Origin: Lasioglossum baleicum | Lineage: Eukaryota > Arthropoda > Insecta > Hymenoptera > Halictidae | Direction: 5' to 3' | DNA length: 64,000 nucleotides | Assembly: GCF_051020765.1 (NCBI RefSeq) | Contig: NC_134932.1 | Span: 248,001 to 312,000 of the forward strand | In this document: one piece after another, positions 8,899 to 18,358 of the stretch | How positions within the stretch are numbered: position 1 is the first letter of the stretch | Layout: each line of letters opens with the position of its first letter | Notes under the pieces: generated by a model | What the model was told of the DNA's origin: nothing | What the model saw: the letters and a program-made list of their open reading frames with translations, nothing else | The model's database searches: none | Program-made: the position numbers and the translations under genes

Positions 8899-11800
8899 TA
8901 TCGGCCCGAGTATTACCATTCGGAGAAAAGAGACCGCCACTATTAACTGTCGAAACACTGATAGGAACGCTGCCGGTTCGCGCCCTAGTGGATTCGGGGT
9001 CGTCGATCACTTTCGTTAGTAGGGAAGTATTAGAGCAGGTTGACGACGGCGTAGTATCCATAGAAGATACAGAAAAGCCGTGTTACTTCCTCCTGGCCAC
9101 GGGGACAATCGATCGAGCCGTCGAGCGGGCCCGTTTCGTATTGAAAATTGGAAAAAAGGAACAGCAGATCTCGGCGCGCGTTTTGGAACGTCTCGTGACC
9201 CCTCTCCTGTTGGGTACGGATTCGATTGCACTCTTCGGGATTGTTGCAGAGTTTCATAAGGCAATCTGGTATTTTGCGTCTCACCCGGATGAGAAATTTC
9301 CCTTCGATGACGCTTCGCCAGCCGCCGTATGTTGTGGGTTACAGATCTTGAGTGATGCGGAACAAGATCAGTTAACGAAATTCCTCGAGACCGAGCTGCC
9401 GGAGTTTAAAAAGATCAAGGGATTGACCGACTTGATCAGCCACCGAATAGACGTGGACGGTCACCCACCCATTAAACAGCGCTATTATGCCGTCTCTCCG
9501 AAGATTCAGGAGGCAATTTACGCCGAAGTTGACACCTTACTGGCGGACGGCATAATAGAGCCGTCACAGAGTGGCTGGTCAAGCCCAATAGTCATGGTTA
9601 AGAAGCCCAACGGGAAATATCGTTTCTGTTTGGACTTTAGAAAGGTGAACGAGGTCTCGAGGAAAGACGCGTACCCCTTACCGCTCATGACTCAGATATT
9701 GGATAAACTGCGATCCGCAAAATACATCTCGACCCTCGATCTCAGTCAGGCCTACTTTCAGATCCCGTTAGAATCGAACAGTCGCGAGATAACCGCGTTT
9801 ACGGTGCCGGGTAAAGGTCTTTTTCATTTCCGTAGAATGCCGTATGGGCTGACAGGAGCCCCGGCTACATTTCAACGATTACTAGACCGTCTGATTGGGC
9901 CTGAAATGGAACCCCACGCGTTTTCTTATTTAGATGACGTAATCATCGTCACAAAAACGTTCGAGGAACACCTAGTCTGGTTGAAACGCGTGTTAGACCG
10001 AATAAAAGCTGCCGGTTTGATAATTAACCCAGAAAAATGCGAGTTTTGCCGCGCTGAGGTACGTTATCTGGGTTTTGTTGTCAGCAGAGAAGGCTTAACG
10101 GTCGATCCGGATAAAATCCAACCGATTGTGTCATACCCAGCCCCGAAGAACGTGAAGCAAGTGCGGCGTTTCTTAGGGATGGCTTCCTGGTATAGGAGGT
10201 TCATCCCGGGATTCGCTACACTTGCGGAGCCGTTAAACCAACTGCTTCGGAAGGATTGCGAGTGGGTTTGGGAGGACGGACAGCAATCCGCCTTCGAAAC
10301 CCTCCGCGAAATGATAGCTACCGCACCCACACTATCCTGTCCGGACTTCGAAGTACCATTTACGGTACAAACCGACGCGAGTACTGTCGGGTTAGGCGCT
10401 GTGCTGACACAGGAGGTCGACGGTACTGAGAAAGTAATTGCATTCGCGAGTCGCGCTCTTACGCTGCCGGAAAGAAAGTATTCGGCCACGGAGTTGGAAT
10501 GCTTAGCGATAGTCTGGGCGGTACAGAAATTTAGGCCGTATCTGGAGGGGTATAAATTCACGGTGATCACGGATCACAATAGCTTACGGTGGCTGCGCAA
10601 ATTACAAAACCCCTCGGGGAGGTTGGCGCGATGGGCTTTACAACTCCTCGAGTACGACTTCGAAGTCGTATATCGGCAGGGGGCCCTCAACCGAGTGCCG
10701 GATGCACTCTCGCGAGCGTATGAGGGTAGGGAGGTCATCGAGGGAGAAGTAGAGATTGCGGCTGCCGTGCGTGCGAGGTGGTACGAGAGCAAGTTCGCGG
10801 AGGTAGAGGGGAACCCTCAGAAATTTAAGGACTGGTCGATTCGGAATGGGGAATTATTTTGCCGGAGAACCGACCCCCTGATCGCGGAGACCTTAGGTCG
10901 AGATGGGGACGAGTGGAAATTGGTGGTCCCCGAGGAGCGCAGGACCGAGATCTTGCAGGAGGCACATGATGGTCCCCAAGCCGGACACTTAGGTATCGAG
11001 AAGACATACCACCGCGTCGCGATCAGATACTACTGGCCGGGCATGTACCGAACAACGGTGGAATACGTAAGACGCTGTACCACTTGCCAGCTGACGAAGG
11101 TGGAGCAGTCGCTCCCTTCAGGGCTGATGGGTCGGCGCCGTATCGACATGCCCTGGTCAGTAGTCGCTGCCGATATCATGGGACCATTCCCTCCTAGCAA
11201 GTCCGGTCATGCATACCTCCTCGTGATGCAGGACCTATTTACCAAGTGGATTGAGTGCGCCCCACTCCGAAGAGCGACCGGTCCTAAAATTGCGGAGGCC
11301 CTCGAAAGCCTCATTTTTTCGCGGTGGGGGACACCGGATGTGCTCCTCACCGATAACGGGACGGAATTCGCAAACAAATGTTTGCAGGAGTTAGCGAGAG
11401 AATACGGCATTCGTATTACTACGACCCCTCCGTACCACCCGCAGGCAAACCCCGTAGAAAGAGTCAATCGAATCTTAAAAACCATGATGGTGGCGTACAT
11501 CGGGAGGGATCACCGAGCGTGGGATGTCCACATAGACAAATTCAGATTCGCGTACAACACGGCGCATCATTCGGTTCTAAAGACTTCTCCAGCATTTTTA
11601 AATTTCGGGCGAGAGCCGAGGCCAGCGAAATGCTTGCGGGCGAGCAGCGAGCCGCCGCTAGAATTAGATGTCGAATCCACAGAACCGTGGAAAGGCAGGG
11701 TTGCCCAACTGCAAACGTTACGCAGTTGGGTTGTAGAAAATCTTGAGGATGCGTACAATAATCAGGCGCGGTATTATAACGAAAAGCATAGGGATGTAGA

Positions 11801-12029
11801 ATTCGAGGTCGGGGATAAAGTAATGAAAAGACAAAGAATCCTTTCATCTGCGGCACAGCACGTCGCAGCGAAATTAGCCCCCAAATACACCGGCCCTGTC
11901 GTGATAACGCGAAAGTTATCACCGGTGGTATACGGGTTGTCGACCGAAGACGGCAGAGATTTGGGGAAGGCACACGTCAGCGACCTTAAAGCGTACCGTC
12001 CATCATACGCACCAGAAACTAGTAGCTGA
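8850..12029 (+). CDS. pol: pol polyprotein (protease, RT, RNase H, integrase)
   Basis: It is reached by -1 frameshifting; the frame is open from 8757 but has no suitable ATG at its start. Counting residues from 8757: aspartic protease at VDSGSS (79-83), reverse transcriptase with YLDDVII (about 391), RNase H with TDAS (about 539), integrase zinc-binding HHCC (about 736-775, ending CTTCQ), catalytic D, D and E in AADIMGPF (about 803), LTDNGTEF (about 865) and NPVERVN (about 898). All key residues are intact, with no stop or shift over 3.2 kb. It copies the RNA genome into DNA and inserts it. Four octamers fall inside (8969, 9395, 10008, 10463), read as Leu-Pro or Ala-Ala-Gly. ORF3 starts 50 bp after its stop. 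Confidence 0.95.
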   Translation, partial: RGEELLEGARGTPPELVSARVLPFGEKRPPLLTVETLIGTLPVRALVDSGSSITFVSREVLEQVDDGVVSIEDTEKPCYFLLATGTIDRAVERARFVLKIGKKEQQISARVLERLVTPLLLGTDSIALFGIVAEFHKAIWYFASHPDEKFPFDDASPAAVCCGLQILSDAEQDQLTKFLETELPEFKKIKGLTDLISHRIDVDGHPPIKQRYYAVSPKIQEAIYAEVDTLLADGIIEPSQSGWSSPIVMVKKPNGKYRFCLDFRKVNEVSRKDAYPLPLMTQILDKLRSAKYISTLDLSQAYFQIPLESNSREITAFTVPGKGLFHFRRMPYGLTGAPATFQRLLDRLIGPEMEPHAFSYLDDVIIVTKTFEEHLVWLKRVLDRIKAAGLIINPEKCEFCRAEVRYLGFVVSREGLTVDPDKIQPIVSYPAPKNVKQVRRFLGMASWYRRFIPGFATLAEPLNQLLRKDCEWVWEDGQQSAFETLREMIATAPTLSCPDFEVPFTVQTDASTVGLGAVLTQEVDGTEKVIAFASRALTLPERKYSATELECLAIVWAVQKFRPYLEGYKFTVITDHNSLRWLRKLQNPSGRLARWALQLLEYDFEVVYRQGALNRVPDALSRAYEGREVIEGEVEIAAAVRARWYESKFAEVEGNPQKFKDWSIRNGELFCRRTDPLIAETLGRDGDEWKLVVPEERRTEILQEAHDGPQAGHLGIEKTYHRVAIRYYWPGMYRTTVEYVRRCTTCQLTKVEQSLPSGLMGRRRIDMPWSVVAADIMGPFPPSKSGHAYLLVMQDLFTKWIECAPLRRATGPKIAEALESLIFSRWGTPDVLLTDNGTEFANKCLQELAREYGIRITTTPPYHPQANPVERVNRILKTMMVAYIGRDHRAWDVHIDKFRFAYNTAHHSVLKTSPAFLNFGREPRPAKCLRASSEPPLELDVESTEPWKGRVAQLQTLRSWVVENLEDAYNNQARYYNEKHRDVEFEVGDKVMKRQRILSSAAQHVAAKLAPKYTGPVVITRKLSPVVYGLSTEDGRDLGKAHVSDLKAYRPSYAPETSS

Positions 12030-12079
12030 CCGTTTGAGATTTCCCCACAGAATTCACAAACATCGCTGCCGGACGAAAA

Positions 12080-13246
12080 ATGGCTGCCGGGAAAATGACA
12101 CCAATCGAGCAACTGTGTGCGGCGCTCGAAAATATACAGGACACCGAGGACTGGGGAGCAGTGAGGGGGCTCCTCCAGGAGTATCTCGCGAAAGGTCATC
12201 AGAGGACGGTGGCTACCCAGACTCCGCCACAAAAGCTGCCGGAGTCAGAAATGACCAAAACCTCAGTATATCGGTCAGCCGACGATCGGCCAGAATCAGA
12301 CCAATGGAAGGAGGTGGAGGTAGAAGAGCTCGAAACAACCCTCGACGACATCGAGGAGTTGCCGCTAGACTCCACAACGGAAAAAACATCGCAGCCGGTA
12401 GAGCTCACCAAGGAGGAGGTCGCGCAGTTGCCGGAAGAGCCCTCAGAGGAGGTACACACACCGCTACAGGAGGGACTAATAAGCCAGAAAGACGCACCGC
12501 TGTCGGGACAACCCGCCGAGGAGAGGTCGAACCCCGGCAGTACTGTTGCGCAGGAGAAAGGTACATCAGGGGCTACAGTTGCAACAGAAGCTGCCGGAAC
12601 CGCGGAGACAACGGGACCCGCGGAGGACACTGTCCACGCAACGGATGCCGGGGTCCAACAGCGAAAAATGTCACAGGACCCACAACCGGAAGACAGCAAC
12701 GATTTTGCCTGGGTGCACAGGCACGGGCTCGCCCGGCTAAGGCTTGAGAAGGCGAGGGCGGAAATGTTGGAGAGGGCGCACACAGCTGCCGGAGTCCCTT
12801 CGAATGAAGGCGAGGTGACGAAGCCGAAGACGGAGACGCCCAAGGACAAGGCGAAGAAAGCTGCCGGAGGACCGAAGGGGGCAACACCCGTGTGGGTGTA
12901 TGCGAAGGGCTCTACCACACCCACGCTCGAATGGTTCATGCCCACCGCCGAGCCCGGAGAGGAGGCGACGAAGGGGGCAAGAGACAAGTCGGTCGCCAAG
13001 GGGAGAACTGAGCCGCCCCAGAAGACAACCCGCAAGGCAGGACCGGGTAGGAGGTATGAAGAAGAGGAGCTAAGGACAAGGCAGGAGGGATGTTGGAGCT
13101 GCGGCTCCAGGGACCACCGGCAACGTAACTGCCGGAACCCAAGAAGCGACTACTGCTTCAGGTGTGGTCGCCCTGGGTTCTCAGTCAAGACATGCCCCTT
13201 GTGTGGACCCCGATGGAAGGTGGGGGGTCCCCACGATCCATGGTGA
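12080..13246 (+). CDS. ORF3: acidic protein with two C-terminal gag-like zinc knuckles
   Basis: This 388-aa protein starts at an ATG (MAAGKMTPIEQL) 50 bp after pol, in the place where errantiviruses carry env. There is no signal peptide, transmembrane segment or furin site, so it is not an envelope. The first ~200 residues are acidic and low-complexity (runs of E, T, P); 230-330 is rich in A, K and G; the C-terminus has CWSCGSRDHRQRNC (CX2CX4HX4C) and CFRCGRPGFSVKTC. The two match the gag knuckle pair in spacing, and the second lacks histidine in both proteins. A duplicated or recruited nucleocapsid module is therefore likely. I infer an RNA-binding accessory role; the true function is unknown. 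Five octamers lie inside (12083, 12235, 12590, 12785, 12860). A 237-codon overlapping frame from 12034 is treated as a shadow. Confidence 0.85.
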   Translation: MAAGKMTPIEQLCAALENIQDTEDWGAVRGLLQEYLAKGHQRTVATQTPPQKLPESEMTKTSVYRSADDRPESDQWKEVEVEELETTLDDIEELPLDSTTEKTSQPVELTKEEVAQLPEEPSEEVHTPLQEGLISQKDAPLSGQPAEERSNPGSTVAQEKGTSGATVATEAAGTAETTGPAEDTVHATDAGVQQRKMSQDPQPEDSNDFAWVHRHGLARLRLEKARAEMLERAHTAAGVPSNEGEVTKPKTETPKDKAKKAAGGPKGATPVWVYAKGSTTPTLEWFMPTAEPGEEATKGARDKSVAKGRTEPPQKTTRKAGPGRRYEEEELRTRQEGCWSCGSRDHRQRNCRNPRSDYCFRCGRPGFSVKTCPLCGPRWKVGGPHDPW

Positions 13247-13788
13247 TGCCGGTGGACAGATGGTGATATTAGGGATAAGTTTAGTTTCTTAAGAAGGCAG
13301 AAAGACTGATTTTTTTTTGTTTGTTCTGGTCAATAATTATAAAAGACTCGATGCGTTACATTTTTTTTTTGGCCCCAAAATAGCCCGGGGCAGAAGAAAT
13401 GGGGCAAAAGCTGCCGGTTAGAAAGACAATCGTTCATATTTTTCTTAGTTGTACACCCCACCATTAAGCGGGGAGTTAATAAATAAGCTGCCGGTTGAGA
13501 GGCGACAAATTACCTTTTGTCATTTCTGTGCCCGAACCCCACCTCGAACCGTTTACGTGACTTTAGCGATATTAAGCGAGCGTTTCAGGTAGCTGCCAGT
13601 AGAATAGGAGGCCTCGTCCGAAACACTGTACATGTGAGCGTAAGTATTTGTTTCTGTTATCGTCTGGGTACTGGTGCACGGGTATTGTGTTTGTCGAAGT
13701 ACCGAGGAACGACCGAGGTCGAGCGTTCGCTACCGAGCCTACCAGAGATCTGGCGGAGGCTTCCCACGGGTATGACCCGGTCTCTCCC
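13247..13788 (+). other. 3' untranslated region of the gypsy element
   Basis: About 540 bp between ORF3 and the polypurine tract. No gene was seen. Two GCTGCCGG octamers are present (13410, 13487). Confidence 0.6.
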
Positions 13789-13801
13789 AGGGGGGGAGGA
13801 G
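13789..13801 (+). promoter_or_regulatory. Polypurine tract
   Basis: AGGGGGGGAGGAG, one base before the 3' LTR start at 13803; the usual primer for plus-strand DNA synthesis. Confidence 0.85.
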
Positions 13802-13802
13802 T

Positions 13803-15553
13803 TGTGACGTGGCAGTTTTGCCAACGTCACCCGATGCGTTTATCGGAAGACCGGGTCACCCTCTGGCAGCCTAATACACGAGAGGCGCCGTGGCGAGCGC
13901 TCGCCCTGGGTGCGAACGAGACCCATGGGCGAGTTCTAATATTTTTGAGCGTCGCGCCAATTGCGTGACGCGTATCTGCAGGACCGTAGTCGGGCCCCGA
14001 GGGGGGACCCGAAGCACCTCTCCCGCCGAGGAAGGCACAGAGACCGGCGCCGGCGACAATTGCAACACCGCAAAGAAAGAGGAATCGACGTGGCACAGGA
14101 GAATCAACCTGGAGGCGCCGACAAGGACGGACGATGCCAAGCAAGGAATCTCAGCTGTCTTGCCGCCGCCTCATCCGGAAAGATACCGGATCGCTACCGG
14201 ATCGCTGCCGGATTGGCTCCCGTCGATCACCTCTGCGGGAAGCAGCCAATACACACGCGTCGCTGCCGGAGAGCCACCGAATCGCCGAGCGCCAGGGACC
14301 GTCACGCAGGGCTAGGCCCTGTCCGAAAATCTATCCGCGATAGGTCGAACTGCGTGCGGGGGGATTAGAGCGGCAAGGGGGGGACGCTTCTCTTCCGCGT
14401 TCCCGAGAGACGCCGCGAAGGATCACTTCTTCGTTGGCTCGAATATAGAGTAGTCGTGCGTAGAATCTGAACCATTGTATAATCGATTAGTATTGTAAAT
14501 CGTGCTAAGAAAAGCTGCCGGAAACGAGGGACGAGGAAGCGAGCATCAACCGTTACCCTGGGTAAGCTTTTGCCAGTTCTCTTTTCGTTAAAGTGATTCT
14601 TCTCGCGTTGGCTCGGTAGTGTGTCGTGTCCGCGATCGCGTTGTAGAAGCACCGACGGGAATTCGTAGCTGCCGGTGTTCGAGACGGGTTCAAAGTAATC
14701 CGCGAACGGCGAGAATCCGTCGGGGATCAAGAGCGCGAGGAATTTCGCGGGTGCTAGTGCCAGAGGTCGGTTAGCGAGGATCCGAGTATAGTTGACCTCG
14801 CTATACGAGGTGAAGGAGGTTTTCGAGTGCTAGGCGCCATTTCTTTTCGAGGATCCGCGTATCTTGATCGTTTAAATTCGAACCTCGAGTCGTCCCACGG
14901 TGCGACGCCGCCACGTGCTCTCGTCGTATTTCCGCGACTTGTTCCGCCGACGAGAAGCTAATGATAACGCGTATTCCATCCGAATTCGGGCGTAGAACGC
15001 GAAAATCGTGAGCGCCGACAATAAAATCACGTTGCTGCCGGATTCGTAGCGAACAGAAACGGACCAGGAAAGGTCGAAGCGCGCGTACAACGAGCTCTCG
15101 TTGCCGAACACCTGTTACGCGCCGGTTAACCTCAAAACGCTGCCGGTCGCGGCCGGCTGCGTCATTATAACATCGAAACAATAAATTGTGTTAACCAAGA
15201 TAGTACGAGAGTGTTTATTGCGTGAGAAACCTTCCCGCCGCGGGGAATGCCTCGTGTTCGACCCGCGTAGAATCCTGCGACCATTCGTGAACATCTTCGC
15301 GTAATTTCGATTGTCGCAGGCTCGTATGTCGGTCTCTCTCTCTCTCTCGCGGTGATTATTAGCGGATTTCGCGTGGCACCTTCGGTGCCTGGCGCCCGAG
15401 CTTCACGTAAGATATCTTGAGAGACGACGAGCCTGCGTACAATTTTTTGTCCCGAGTGGACCACGTTTCGCGCGGCCGAACGTGGCCCGGCGGAAACGCC
15501 TGTAAATACTCGGTGTCGCTATCGTTTCGTGAGAAACGAGAAACGACGTGACA
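13803..15553 (+). repeat. 3' LTR
   Basis: 1,751 bp, in register with the 5' LTR at an offset of 9,713. The six octamers recur at 14204, 14262, 14514, 14668, 15034 and 15139. AATAAA is at 15180-15185. Confidence 0.95.
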
Positions 15554-15557
15554 GTCA

Positions 15558-15927
15558 TTATATATATATATATATATAGGAGTAATGTTTAACAAAAAAA
15601 AAAATTAAATTACAGTACCTTGCCTATGAATCGGGAAGTTAAAAATAATTTGTATATAAACAGACAAAATTCTTACCTGTGTTTCAATATGAAAAGAAAC
15701 TGATAAGTTATATTCACTCATATACGGAGTGATCACCATGAGTGTCACAGTAGAACTGATAATGAAAATATTTACAGTGAATTCCTCTCTCTCTCACTCA
15801 TCCACATCCACACTCAAATATATGTCGTCGTTTGTTTTCTGTAATTGGTTAGAACGTACCTGGTACAGTATGTGAGACGAAGGTGAGACATTTAGGGGCA
15901 AGGAAAGAAGTATTGCTACCATATAAA
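15558..15927. other. AT-rich spacer, no gene seen
   Basis: It begins with a TA microsatellite that continues the sequence left of the gypsy element. It contains one copy of a dispersed hairpin-like phrase CCTATGAATCGGGAAGTT (near 15624), also near 16960, 20868 and (variant) 28187. Confidence 0.5.
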
Positions 15928-16876
15928 CGAGCGCAGGGCCGCCGCGTGCGGTGGTGCATGTTGTGCGCCGCACACGGGCGCTTCATCGCAGGTGCGCACA
16001 GTGGGCAATTTGGACCAAACTCGATTAAAAACACAGAACATTCGATAGAAATGAGGTGGAGCTATGAAATTTTTTTTAAATTAACGCTGAAACTTTACAG
16101 AATATGGGGAAAATAGGGAGATTACGGTACGAACGTTTAGTGACCTTGGAAAAATTCGTTGAACATGTAGAATTTCAAGAAAATGTGGTTTCTTCAGTAC
16201 CACGCGCGGAAGAAATTTTTTTTTAACATGCTATATATCATTTCCCATAAATTTTTCACGATGATTTCAAATCCGGTCTCAAAATTTATCCACGACCTCT
16301 GGTTTTTTCAAGAAATCGATTTCTGTGACAAGAAAAAATTGAAGAAATCATTTTTTCGTTGAAATGATTTTATGACACACTAATTTCAAGGTACATCGTA
16401 TTCATCGGTCGTAGACAAATTTTCAGATCAGATTTGAAATCAGCGTGAAATAATCAACGAGAAATGATATACAGCATGTTAAAAAAAATTTTTCCCGCGC
16501 GTGGCTCTTGAGAAACCACATTTTCTTTAAATTCTACACGTTTAGCGGATTTTTTAAAGGTCAATAAACGTTCGTACCGTAATCTCCCTATTTTTCCCAT
16601 ATTCTGTAAAGTTTCATCTTTAATTTTAAAAAAATTTCATCGCTCTACCTCATTTCTACCGAAAGTTCTTAGATTTTGAATCGAGTTTGGTCCAAAGTGC
16701 CCACTGTGGGACGCCGCAACATGAACGGGCAAAGACGCGCAGCCCTGGCTACCGTAAACAGAATTGCTAAAAAAAAAAGGAAGATCATTCAAATAATTTT
16801 GAAGTTCGAAGGGCGCACTAAATTTCTTTTGCACACGGGCGACTCATACCCACGCGGCGGCCCTGAACGAGCGCGT
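15928..16876. repeat. Imperfect ~950-bp palindromic (foldback) element
   Basis: The outer ends pair (GAGCGCAGGGCCGCCGCGTG at the left against CACGCGGCGGCCCTGAACGA at the right). Inner blocks also pair: GGTCCAAACTCGA-type sequence near 16010 and 16685, AGGGAGATTACGGTACGAACG near 16115 and 16570, and AACATGCTATATATCATTTC near 16226 and 16460. The arms are roughly 400 bp with many mismatches and indels. No coding frame or clear target duplication was found; it is probably an old non-autonomous DNA element. Confidence 0.65.
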
Positions 16877-18238
16877 AACACACACATATATATTATATGA
16901 ACGTATATATGATTATAACATAAATTGATTCGGGCAATATGGTAAAATGAATGTTAAACTATGAATCGGGAAGTTAAAAATATTGAGTTGGATACTATCA
17001 TGAGTAATTGCATTGTACTGCAATACTAATGTAATCAATAATTTGATGAATAAATACAGGATAAAAATAAATGATAGGAAATCATGATATTCAAAGTAAT
17101 TGTGAACAATCAGTTCACAAACGTATAAATAATAATACTAATCATACTAATAATAATAATAATAACAATGACCATTGTTCGATCGCGGAACTGCCGATTT
17201 CAAAATGTTCGATTGTAGAGAAATAGGTTCGCGATTGTTCGAATGTTGCCCGCCAAACTAATCTTAGACAACTATTTCAAATTAAATAACGGATCGTGTG
17301 GACAAGGAATTGACTGGAGGAATCGCGTTTCGTTCGAGATCTGTTGGTGAACTCGTCAGTAAGGCTAATCCAACAGATCCTGCCTTAGACGCGCGCAGAT
17401 CAAACCGTGTTGATCTGTATTGTAGTGAAATGTGCTGATCGTGTATGCAGCAATCACGTGAGACGCTCAAGCAAGACTGGTCAGTGTTACTCGTTCAGAG
17501 ATTCGGAAACGAACTGCTGAAAGTACTGGACGTTGGTCTTAGCGAGAGGTCGGTTAGGCTCCTCGTGGGTGGAGAGGTTGACCTTAGACGAGGAAAGGGA
17601 AGTAGAATCTATTGTAATGAGGGAAAGAACTGTCCGGGTTAGTTCAGTCAACTCGTCGTTTACCAATCAGGACACCCTTAATTGTTCAAACTTCCTTCCA
17701 TGGTGACTGAGAGGCTGGTCTAGTCGGAAGGAAGAGTGGGGTGCTACCTGGTATGAAGGCAAGAGCGGTAATTGACGTCGCTCGACGGTTGACTGTCGCC
17801 CCTTGACCGTATCCTTAAAGAATTGAATGTTTAACCTTGGACTGAGCTTAGCGAACGCGGGCGTACACATGTGGGGTTACACATCTGGGGTTGTAATTTA
17901 TGACGGCGAGGGTTCTTTAGAGTTGTATCTTGAGTGACCGTGAATATTCTTAGCCCGGGACAAAGTAAGTATTCCGAGAATTGCCGGATGTACAAAATAA
18001 CATTTGGCCGTACCTGAGTGACCGTAGCATAAATAATCTTCTAATCCGAAAAACGGTTGGTAACGGCTATATCATAAATAAAATACGAAGTCGACCCTTA
18101 AGCTCTTTATTTCGCGCGGCAGTACGGTTCACTGCAGATGCCATGGTTCTTTATGTTTAAAGGAGAATTTCCGTTAACGAATTTCTTGCGAGGAAAAACA
18201 TTTCTTTGTGTAGGACTACGATCCGTTGCGACGGAACA
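16877..18238. other. Unassigned DNA, no gene supported
   Basis: AT-rich to about 17160, then about 950 bp of mixed composition without long frames. The stretch 17170-18120 ends with TATA-like and AATAAA-rich sequence and could be an unrecognised LTR fragment; I found no paired copy or target duplication, so this stays open. Confidence 0.4.
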
Positions 18239-18295
18239 ACCATGAAACGTGAAGATCTGCTGAAAACTCGATTTTCGATTTTCGGGGTAAAAATA
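18239..18295 (+). repeat. Dispersed repeat, copy 1
   Basis: A ~55-bp block starting CATGAAACGTGAAGATCTGC and including CGATTTTCGATTTTCGGGGT recurs almost unchanged at 28127-28180. It is probably part of a short interspersed or MITE family. Confidence 0.6.
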
Positions 18296-18358
18296 AATCC
18301 GCAGGTTAATAATAATAATTAAATTTCATTATAATTAATTTTATTTATTATTTTTTTT

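Larger units (their letters stand above)
4090..15553 (+). mobile_element. Intact Ty3/gypsy LTR retrotransposon, 11,464 bp
   Basis: Two 1,751-bp LTRs (4090-5840, 13803-15553) start TGTGACGT and end ACGTGACA and are flanked by the 4-bp duplication GTCA (4086-4089 and 15554-15557) in an AT microsatellite. The order is LTR, primer site, 1.7-kb leader, gag, pol (PR-RT-RNaseH-IN), a third ORF, polypurine tract, LTR. The IN-after-RNaseH order and CCHC gag define Ty3/gypsy. Every translated frame compared between the two LTRs is the same, so the insertion is recent and the element could be active. An unusual octamer, GCTGCCGG, is scattered through the entire sense strand. Confidence 0.95.

Noticed and set aside
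12034..12747. 237-codon Arg/Gly-rich frame overlapping ORF3
   Set aside because: Composition is what a shifted reading of the ORF3 acidic/Ala-rich sequence gives; ORF3 has the zinc knuckles and better start.
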